DNA of 42,334 nt, from positions 1-42,334 of the forward strand of contig NZ_JAJKFV010000013.1 in the NCBI RefSeq assembly GCF_020966775.1. Direction: 5' to 3'. This document shows positions 35,904-42,334 of this stretch, one piece after another. This DNA is from Rhodopirellula halodulae. GTDB lineage: Bacteria; Planctomycetota; Planctomycetia; Pirellulales; Pirellulaceae. A program made the translations under genes and the position numbers. A model generated the notes under the pieces. It worked only from the letters and a program-made list of their open reading frames with translations, searched no databases and had not been told where the DNA came from. The number at the start of each line of letters is the position of its first letter. The first letter of the stretch is position 1.

Positions 35904-36067
35904 CCCGTAGGTTGGCCATTCCTGGCCGACGTCCGCACTGACCCGAAGCCGCGCCACCCCATCTGGTACACGTTGCGATGACGGTTCGATCGCTGCCTGT
36001 CTAGTGGTCGGGCAAGAGTGCCCAACCTTTATTCAAACCCCCGTAGGTTGGCCACTCCTGGCCGACG
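35904..36067. repeat. cluster of three short palindromic repeats (gtaggttggcc type)
   Basis: Copies at 35904-35930 and 36040-36067 read cccgtaggttggcca-ntcc-tggccgac. A third, inverted and variant copy is at 36007-36027 (gtcgggcaagagtgcccaacc). Each can fold into a hairpin from gttggcca and tggccgac. They lie in the gap between the convergent rluB and PVC dehydrogenase genes and resemble REP-type elements. Confidence 0.8.
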
Positions 36068-36088
36068 TCCACCCAAAGAACACCCACG

Positions 36089-39000
36089 TCACTCTTTCGC
36101 GGCTTCGACTTGCGTGGGACTTTGCAAGTACGCCATCAAATCCGCGACTTGGTCTTCGCTGTACGGCTGCAACAGACCGCTGGGCATCGGCGACTGATCC
36201 GTCGCCGCTTCCATTTCGATATCGTCCTTGGCCAACACCCAAGTTTGATCCGCAGCGACAATCGTCACGGATTGCCGCGTACGCTGGGTCACCAATCCGA
36301 CCAGCAATCGCCCGTCCACCGTCACAATTTTTGTCGCTCGGTAGTCCGCGCCGACCACCGCGTCGGGGTCGATGATGTTGTGCAGCAGGTATCCCAAATC
36401 ACTGCGCTGGGCACCCGTCAAATCCGGTCCGACTTGTCCGCCGCTGCCGAACATTCGGTGACATGCCGAACACGACTTTTCAAACAACACTCGACCTCGC
36501 GACCGATCGGCCGTCTGCAAACGAGCGGACGTCAACGTCCTTGTCCACTCGGCGATCTCACGTTCACGGTCGGCCGGAGTGTCGCGCAGCTTGCCCCAAA
36601 CTTGCTCCACACGATTCTGAAGTTCTGGATTGTCGAGCGATAAAATCGTTCGCACATGGGACGCATTCAAAACGTCTTTGGGCATTTTCTGCTCCTCGAT
36701 CGCTTTCAACAATGGATCGGCAAACACGTCGCGAGAACACAGCAATCCAATCACCGCCGAACGGCGGGGAGCACGAAAACGCCGGTAGTTGTCCAACAAC
36801 ATCTTCGCGACTTCCGGCCGTTTGATCGTGGCCAATGAGGGAGCCAGCTTGGCGTTCACCCGAGGATCCTTCATCAGCGGGGCTGCCAAACGGACAATCT
36901 CCTGATCCAAATCATTCTCGGATTGCGATCGGCTTTCGATCAAACCCTTGATTGCCGCCAAACGCTCCAGCACATCGGCTTGCTGGTCCGTTGCCACCTT
37001 GATCAAAGCTTCGACACTCTGTCCGTCACCGAACAACGTTGCCAGTTTTCGAATCGTCTCGGCATGCTTTTCTCGCAGATCCGAATGCTGCGCAATGATT
37101 TCATAGAACGTATCCCAACTTTCGGGTCGCTCGGCACGCCGCACGCCCACCATGCCAGCCGCCACGCCGTCCAGGAAGGCATCCGCACATCGCACGTTGG
37201 GCTCGCCTTTCAAATCACCGTCACTTTTTAGACGTCGCGTCACACTGGCAAGCAACTCCGCAAACGGCTTGGGAGACTCGCTCATTCGCTCCGCCAAAGC
37301 ACGGCTGGCCAACCGAACGGTGGACGGAATTTGGCTTTGCTCCACGCCGAACGTTAGCTGATCGAGGTCGGCGTCAGCACAAGACATCAGCCCATACCAA
37401 ATCATCAATCCTTGATTGTGATCATCCGCGTCTTCGATGCCGCTATTCAGCTCGGTCAGGAAATCAGCAATCTCACCACGATAATGAATGGGCAATCGCT
37501 GCATGATGGACGCCACGGTCAATCGCACCGAGGGCACATCGGCTTCGGCCAGCGAGAGGAAATCGCTCTGCAAACCTGCATACTCATTCGTGACGCGTTC
37601 TGCCGCATCACGGCTCGCTGCAGTCGGCCCAAACACATCGTCGATCGGCCAGTGTTGGGTCAGCAAACGTAAGCACCAACTCCGGACATGAGGCGACTCA
37701 TCCGCGATTCCGGCAATCAGGAATTCCCGCGTGGCACCGCCCGTGACGTTCAGTGTCCACAGCAACCGCAGTCGTTGTTGCGGGGTAAGCGATGGATCCG
37801 CGTAGGCAGCCAGAAGTTCTTGGTTCAAATGCGTCGCATCCATGCCATCCCCGATTAGCTGAGCGATTCGCAATCGGGATTGATGCGAGAACCAACGCCA
37901 ATCGGACAGTTGAAATTCGATTAAGCTTGCGGCGTCGAGCGTTTCTGCATTCAGCTTTTTCAAACGCTCGGATACATCGTCGGGCACGCCGGCTTCGTAC
38001 CGAATCTGGAAAACGCGACCGCTGGACCGGTGCACTCCTGTGTGCTCATGGCACTCACCCAAGTCCGCCCAATCCAGGACCATCACGTTCCCATCCGGAC
38101 CGGCGGTCAATTCCATTCCACGAAACCACGGGTCTCCGCTGAGAAAAAAGTCAGGCTCGTGTCGCCCGACGTACCCCGTGCCCACGGGTTCCAAGCGTTC
38201 CTGGTTAGCTCGTCGGCCATGGAAGTTCAGCGTGAACAGTTGCTCTTGATACTTCGTTGGCCAAGTCGACTCTTGATAGATCATCATGCCCGCGTGTGCG
38301 TGCCCGCCCCCGAAATCATTCGCGGCACCATCACGCGAGTCTTGCCATCGACCGGTCGTGTCAAAGTGGAAGTGGTCCGCGTGTTGGTCAATTAATTCGT
38401 ACGCATTTGGGTTGGGATCCAATGTGAACGGCCGCATGAAGTGAGCTCCATGAATGCCGTGCCACAGATGCCCATTGACCGTGTTGATGAAAAACATCTC
38501 TCCGTGACGATCGAAATCATGTCCCCACGGATTCGTCGTTCCATGACAAAGGACTTCGACTTGTTGCGTTTCTATGTGATACCGCCAAATCCCGCCTTCG
38601 ATCGCGATGCGTTTTTCGTCAGGCGTCCCCGGTCGCCCGATGCGTCCCGGACAAGATCCACCGCAACGACCGTACAACCATCCGTCGGGACCGAACCGCA
38701 AACCGTTCGCCAAGTTGTGATAGTTCTGCTCGGCGATCGTGAACCCGTCCAAAACAACTTCGGGTGCGGCATCTGGAACAGCATCGCCATCGGCATCCGG
38801 AACAAAAAGCAGTTGCGGCGGGCACATCAACCAAACACCACCGCGGCCGACTTCGACACTGGTCAACTGCTGCACGGAATCCAGAAACACCTTGCGTGAA
38901 TCAGCGACTCCGTCCAAGTCTTCGTCGGTGAACACCAAGACTCGGTCGCGTTGATCTGCCCGCCAAGCAACGCCGCGTTGACCGTAGGTGTAGTTTTCCG

Positions 39001-39352
39001 CGACCCAAAAACGCCCCATGGTATCCCAAGCACAATCTATCGGGTTTTGAACCTCGGGTTCGTGAGCAAACACCGTGGTCATAAAACCGTCTGGCAATTG
39101 GATCGCCTTCGCGGCTTCCTCGGCGGACAACAAAGGTGGTCCCGCGGGCTGGCCGTTTTCACCAGGCTCGGCCAATGGCTCCGTGTTGATCGGCGTCGGA
39201 AAATCGTCCGCTGCCGCGTCCGTCGTCACGAACACGCTGGCGAAGATTCCTGCAAAGAGGCAGCCGAGCCAAAAGCTTCCAACGCATCGCGCGACCGCTC
39301 GGCTCACCACCCGTGCATTTTTCGAGCAATCAACGTAGAACATGGGGATCAT
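36089..39352 (-). CDS. PVC-type membrane-bound dehydrogenase with HEAT region and C-terminal heme domain
   Basis: A 1087-aa exported protein with three parts. After the signal segment (about 24-48) and a Pro-rich linker comes a beta-propeller dehydrogenase domain (to about residue 450) with VWLMCPPQLLFVPDADGD, NLANGLRFGPDGWLYGRCGG, TNPWGHDFDRHGEMFFINTV and VMVLDWADLGECHEHTG. This fits the planctomycete/verrucomicrobial membrane-bound dehydrogenase family. A long helical HEAT-like region follows (about 450-930). The last 127 residues form the Pirellula/Verrucomicrobium heme-binding domain with CSACHRMFGSGG (Cys961 onward) and VGPDLTG. The substrate is unknown. The start is ATG 39352; ATG 39343 is possible. 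It is divergent from the rhomboid gene with 26 bp between starts. Confidence 0.92.
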   Translation of the reverse strand: MIPMFYVDCSKNARVVSRAVARCVGSFWLGCLFAGIFASVFVTTDAAADDFPTPINTEPLAEPGENGQPAGPPLLSAEEAAKAIQLPDGFMTTVFAHEPEVQNPIDCAWDTMGRFWVAENYTYGQRGVAWRADQRDRVLVFTDEDLDGVADSRKVFLDSVQQLTSVEVGRGGVWLMCPPQLLFVPDADGDAVPDAAPEVVLDGFTIAEQNYHNLANGLRFGPDGWLYGRCGGSCPGRIGRPGTPDEKRIAIEGGIWRYHIETQQVEVLCHGTTNPWGHDFDRHGEMFFINTVNGHLWHGIHGAHFMRPFTLDPNPNAYELIDQHADHFHFDTTGRWQDSRDGAANDFGGGHAHAGMMIYQESTWPTKYQEQLFTLNFHGRRANQERLEPVGTGYVGRHEPDFFLSGDPWFRGMELTAGPDGNVMVLDWADLGECHEHTGVHRSSGRVFQIRYEAGVPDDVSERLKKLNAETLDAASLIEFQLSDWRWFSHQSRLRIAQLIGDGMDATHLNQELLAAYADPSLTPQQRLRLLWTLNVTGGATREFLIAGIADESPHVRSWCLRLLTQHWPIDDVFGPTAASRDAAERVTNEYAGLQSDFLSLAEADVPSVRLTVASIMQRLPIHYRGEIADFLTELNSGIEDADDHNQGLMIWYGLMSCADADLDQLTFGVEQSQIPSTVRLASRALAERMSESPKPFAELLASVTRRLKSDGDLKGEPNVRCADAFLDGVAAGMVGVRRAERPESWDTFYEIIAQHSDLREKHAETIRKLATLFGDGQSVEALIKVATDQQADVLERLAAIKGLIESRSQSENDLDQEIVRLAAPLMKDPRVNAKLAPSLATIKRPEVAKMLLDNYRRFRAPRRSAVIGLLCSRDVFADPLLKAIEEQKMPKDVLNASHVRTILSLDNPELQNRVEQVWGKLRDTPADREREIAEWTRTLTSARLQTADRSRGRVLFEKSCSACHRMFGSGGQVGPDLTGAQRSDLGYLLHNIIDPDAVVGADYRATKIVTVDGRLLVGLVTQRTRQSVTIVAADQTWVLAKDDIEMEAATDQSPMPSGLLQPYSEDQVADLMAYLQSPTQVEAAKE

Positions 39353-39378
39353 TTTCGTTTCGAACAAGAAAGACTGAT

Positions 39379-40371
39379 ATGCGGCGAATCGGCGGCTTTA
39401 CCGATCCCAAATTGGCGGACCAATTCAACGACTATCTGCAAACGCAACAAATTGCGTCAAAAGTCGATCACGACGGCGAGTCCCATGATATCTGGATTCG
39501 CGACGAGAAGGACGTGGATCACGCCCGTACAGCCTTGCAAGAATTCACTCAGTCACCCAATTCCGCAAAATTTGACGTGTCCGCGGAAGCTGCCCGGCTT
39601 CGCAAAGAACAGGAAGCGGAGAAAAAACGCAAACTGTCGATGCAGCGGAAGTCCCAACAATCGCTGCGTGGGTCATCAGGATCCTTTGGTGGTCGGGCGA
39701 CGATGTCCGGCCCGATCCCTGTGGTGATCGGCATGATCATCGTCTGCGGTCTGGCCAGCTACGCGACCAGCTTTGGGAATCCACGGCCAAATCGCAACCT
39801 GCCGGATCGCCTGACCCTGGAAGCCATTGAATCGGGCGACTTCTTGTCGTTTGAACAGAAGCTGTTTTCTGCGTTCTGCTTCGCTGATCCGATCCAATAT
39901 CAAAAGACCGACGACCCATGGGTATCGATCAAGAAAGGCGAGTTGTGGCGATTTATCACACCAGCCTTTCTGCATGGATCACCGATGCACTTGGTGTTCA
40001 ACATGATGGCTTTGTTCACACTGGGTAGTGTGATTGAACGATTGCACGGTTCGTGGTTCCTCGCTTTGTTATTGATCGTGTGTCAGATCGTCGGCACGCT
40101 GGTTCAAGTGCTGCTGCCCGACTGGTTGGAATCGCCGATGGCGATCGGTGCGTCAGGAGCCGTGTTCGGTGTGTTTGGATACATCTGGATTCGCCCAAAA
40201 TTTCAACCTTCTTATCCGGTTGGCATCCCACCTTTCAATGTCTACCTCATGCTCGGGTTCATGTTCGCTTGCATGACACCGTTGATTCAAGGCATTGCCA
40301 ACGGTGCCCACGTCGGTGGTTTGGTCATTGGCATGGTGATTGCCGCGGTGCTCCCCAAGAGCTTCGGATGA
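39379..40371 (+). CDS. glpG: GlpG-type rhomboid intramembrane serine protease
   Basis: A 330-aa membrane protease. Residues 1-60 form the cytosolic rhomboid_N domain seen in GlpG (RRIGGFTDPKLADQFNDYL ... IWIRDEKDVDHAR). A charged linker follows (about 65-108), then six or more transmembrane helices. Catalytic Ser259 lies in GASGAVFG and His311 in GAHVGGLVIG. The conserved HLVFN (His204, Asn208) supplies the oxyanion side, so the enzyme should be active. The start is ATG 39379, which gives the family N-terminus and has agaaag upstream; the frame is open further 5' into the divergent gene. No neighbour suggests a substrate. Confidence 0.93.
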   Translation: MRRIGGFTDPKLADQFNDYLQTQQIASKVDHDGESHDIWIRDEKDVDHARTALQEFTQSPNSAKFDVSAEAARLRKEQEAEKKRKLSMQRKSQQSLRGSSGSFGGRATMSGPIPVVIGMIIVCGLASYATSFGNPRPNRNLPDRLTLEAIESGDFLSFEQKLFSAFCFADPIQYQKTDDPWVSIKKGELWRFITPAFLHGSPMHLVFNMMALFTLGSVIERLHGSWFLALLLIVCQIVGTLVQVLLPDWLESPMAIGASGAVFGVFGYIWIRPKFQPSYPVGIPPFNVYLMLGFMFACMTPLIQGIANGAHVGGLVIGMVIAAVLPKSFG

Positions 40372-40492
40372 TGACCGCCTGAGTCCACCACGCCGAACGC
40401 GTGAATTTGGACGGCCGATGAGATACCCTGAGGCGACGTCCGGCCATTCGTGGTCGACGTTCCCACCTCACACCACTGCCCGCCCTCTCAAC

Positions 40493-41950
40493 ATGATTCG
40501 AACTCCGCTGCTCTGGCTCTTCACTTGCTTCCTTGCAACCAACTGTTTTGCAAACGATCGGCCCAATGTCTTGCTGATTGTTGCCGACGACCTGAATTGT
40601 GCGATTGGTCCATACGGCGACCCAACCGCCATCACGCCTCATCTTGATTCGCTTGCTGCACGAGGTCTGACCTTCGATCGAGCCTATTGCCAACAGGCGG
40701 TTTGCAACCCGTCGCGATCGTCGTTTTTGACCGGACTGCGACCCAACACCGTCGGGGTGGATGATCTAAGAAAATCTTTTCGCGAAACAGCACCGTCCGG
40801 CAAGACGCTGACCACGTTGCCGGAACATTTCAAGAATCACGGGTACTTCTGCCAAGACATCGGCAAGATTTTTCACAACATGGGTGACACGCAAGATCGC
40901 CGGTCTTGGTCCATCGACGAAGTGTTTCATCAAGGCACACACGCCGCGGACACCGTGTACTCGAACACGCCGCCGGCTCTTCGCCGCCACAAACTGAAGA
41001 AGGCTCCGGTCACCGAAAGCCACGCGGTTCCCGACTTTGCCTATCGCGATGGTCAAATCGCGAATTTGGCAAGCTCGGTGATCGAGAGCTACCCCGAGGA
41101 CGCTCCGCCTTTCTTCCTCGCGGTCGGTTTCTGGCGACCTCATTTGCCATTCGTTGCACCGGAAAAGTACTGGGACCTGTACGATCCCGAGCAAATCCCT
41201 CTGCCGGTCATCGATAAGCCCGGCGAATCCACTCCGGATATTGCACTGCACCCGTCCCGAGAAGTCCGTGGTTACGACGGGGTATCGAATGAAGGCCCGG
41301 TGTCAGAATCGCAGATCAGGCACTTACGACATGGGTACTACGCATCCATCAGTTTCTTAGACGCCCAAGTCGGCAAAATGCTGACGGCTTTGGATCGAAG
41401 TGGATATCGCGAATCCACCGTGGTTGTGTTTCTATCGGACCATGGGTTTCACCTGGGCGAGAAAGCCTTGTGGGGCAAGACGTCCAATTTTGAACTCGAC
41501 GCTCGCGTTCCATTCATCGCCGCTGATCCGCGACGGGAGGCATCTCATGGTCAACGCACTCCATCGCTGACCGAGTTGGTGGATCTGTTCCCGACGCTAG
41601 CCGCCATCGCCGGCGTGTCGGAGGGCCTGCCGGGAAACCTGGAGGGGATGGATGTCTCCCAATTGCTGAATGATCCCGATCAAGAGTTGAAACGAGCCGC
41701 TTTCACTCAGCATCAGCATCCCTTTTATCAACCACGTGAACGTTGGACGGCGTGGGGATATTCCGTGCGAACCCGACACCACCGATACACCCAGTGGCGT
41801 TCCATCGCAGAAGGCAATTTGATCGCCGAAGAGTTATACGATCACCGCAGTGATCCGCACGAAATTGACAACGAAGCAAGCAACAACCAACCGATCACCC
41901 AGCGGCTCCGAAAGATTGTCGCCGAGCATTTTGGCCTCTCAACCCCGTAG
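40493..41950 (+). CDS. secreted sulfatase, iduronate-2-sulfatase-like
   Basis: A 485-aa formylglycine sulfatase with a signal peptide (TPLLWLFTCFLATNCFA, about 4-20). Metal site IVADDLNCAIGPYG (Asp32, Asp33) is present. The modification motif C71-N-P-S-R75-S is canonical. FFLAVGFWRPHLPFVAPEKYWDLY and FLSDHGFHLGEKALWGKTSNFE are the hallmarks of the iduronate-2-sulfatase (IDS) branch, including the GEK and WGK lysines near the active site. It likely desulfates a uronate-containing marine polysaccharide. The frame is open 51 codons upstream into the rhomboid gene end; ATG 40493 starts the signal peptide. Separated by 121 bp from the rhomboid gene, so probably independent. Confidence 0.94.
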   Translation: MIRTPLLWLFTCFLATNCFANDRPNVLLIVADDLNCAIGPYGDPTAITPHLDSLAARGLTFDRAYCQQAVCNPSRSSFLTGLRPNTVGVDDLRKSFRETAPSGKTLTTLPEHFKNHGYFCQDIGKIFHNMGDTQDRRSWSIDEVFHQGTHAADTVYSNTPPALRRHKLKKAPVTESHAVPDFAYRDGQIANLASSVIESYPEDAPPFFLAVGFWRPHLPFVAPEKYWDLYDPEQIPLPVIDKPGESTPDIALHPSREVRGYDGVSNEGPVSESQIRHLRHGYYASISFLDAQVGKMLTALDRSGYRESTVVVFLSDHGFHLGEKALWGKTSNFELDARVPFIAADPRREASHGQRTPSLTELVDLFPTLAAIAGVSEGLPGNLEGMDVSQLLNDPDQELKRAAFTQHQHPFYQPRERWTAWGYSVRTRHHRYTQWRSIAEGNLIAEELYDHRSDPHEIDNEASNNQPITQRLRKIVAEHFGLSTP

Positions 41951-42180
41951 GTCAGGCCATGCCAGACGAGGTTTGCCGAAGCATTGGTCGATCGTCGTGT
42001 AAGAAATAGCCGCAAAACCCGTAGGTCAGGCCGTGCCTGACGAAGGTCGCCGGCCGGTCGACTCGCCCGCGATGAGCAGCGTTTTTGATTGCACGCCTCG
42101 CTTCTTTCGAAGCATCGGCCGGGGCGTCAGGTGGAACCTGACCTACGCTAAAACAGTAGGTCAGGCCGTGCCTGGCGAGG
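41944..42180. repeat. cluster of four palindromic repeats (gtaggtcaggc type)
   Basis: Copies at 41944-41970, 42018-42042 and 42156-42180 run in one direction and a copy at 42125-42147 is inverted. The core is gtaggtcaggc-cgt-gcctgacg, an arm-loop-arm palindrome. Short linked words such as ccgaagcat recur downstream of the copies. The cluster starts within the last codons of the sulfatase gene and fills the 351-bp gap to the right-edge element, where no gene is seen. Confidence 0.85.
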
Positions 42181-42234
42181 GTTACCGAAGCATCGATCGA
42201 TGCATCGGGTGAGACATGGCCACGCACCCCCGTA

Positions 42235-42334
42235 GTAGTTGCTCTATCTCTAATTGTCATGCTTTTGTATGCTCTCGGCATCTCGTACAGGAGGATCAGA
42301 GATGCCAGGTACATCAAGGAAGTATGTCGTAGAA
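42235..42334 (+). mobile_element. left end of a probable IS630-type insertion sequence (partial)
   Basis: At about 42233 the sequence changes from the repeat-rich gap (cacccccgtag, the start of another gtaggtcagg palindrome) to unrelated A/T-richer DNA, followed by a strong Shine-Dalgarno and a transposase-like start. The break is at TA dinucleotides (42233-42234 or 42236-42237), as expected for IS630/Tc1-type insertion. The element runs off the window, so its far end and inverted repeats cannot be seen. Confidence 0.4.
42302..42334 (+). CDS. start of a probable transposase (partial, 11 codons)
   Basis: ATG 42302 preceded by aggagg (42289-42294) with 7-nt spacing, the strongest ribosome-binding site in the window and unlike those of its neighbours. 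The visible residues MPGTSRKYVVE resemble the N-terminus of IS630-family transposases, which often begin with a short polar stretch and KY-V. The gene leaves the window, so the assignment rests on 11 residues plus context. Confidence 0.45.
   Translation, partial: MPGTSRKYVVE

Overview
The window reads as chromosomal DNA of a marine planctomycete of the family Pirellulaceae, close to Rhodopirellula. The basis is gene content: three secreted sulfatases, a DUF1592-type cytochrome paired with a Tat-exported DUF1552 protein, a PVC-type membrane-bound dehydrogenase with a C-terminal heme domain, a DUF1598 protein, a five-CXXCH cytochrome, and weak or absent Shine-Dalgarno sequences at most starts. 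The genus is inferred from family knowledge, not from a database search.

Layout. 1-4.4 kb: gnd (6-phosphogluconate dehydrogenase, minus) with a textbook terminator, divergent from a secreted DUF1598 protein, then a glycerophosphodiester phosphodiesterase. 4.6-10.2 kb: a tight operon of sulfatase, pentaheme cytochrome and beta-propeller protein. 10.26-11.57 kb: seven full copies plus a partial copy of an exactly 177-bp tandem repeat fill the convergent gap. 11.6-15.9 kb (minus): DUF1592-type cytochrome then DUF1552 protein. 16.6-20.4 kb: a five-gene operon of SPFH-GYF_2 protein, AdoMet decarboxylase, double-zinc-ribbon DUF4178 membrane protein, 55-aa membrane peptide and DUF350 protein. 20.4-21.07 kb: a structured non-coding gap. 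21.1-24.0 kb: S41 processing protease convergent with transaldolase. 24.6-31.3 kb: two tandem RND/MMPL exporters. 31.4-34.5 kb: a second sulfatase and bioF. 34.58 kb: a CAU-anticodon tRNA followed after 22 nt by an RluB-type pseudouridine synthase. 36.1-40.4 kb: a PVC dehydrogenase (minus) divergent over 26 bp from a GlpG-type rhomboid protease. 40.5-41.95 kb: a third sulfatase. The right edge holds palindromic repeats and the start of a likely IS630-type insertion sequence.

Functionally the window combines secreted polysaccharide-sulfate turnover with redox and cytochrome proteins, pentose-phosphate metabolism (gnd, tal), envelope functions (RND exporters, rhomboid, CtpA, SPFH operon), biotin synthesis and RNA modification. 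The least ordinary gene system is the SPFH/AdoMet decarboxylase/DUF4178/DUF350 operon. It looks like a reduced version of polyamine-linked envelope-stress neighbourhoods, here with no aminopropyltransferase and no PspA. The most unusual non-coding structures are the 177-bp tandem array, the palindromic repeat families, and the hairpin-rich gap upstream of the S41 protease.
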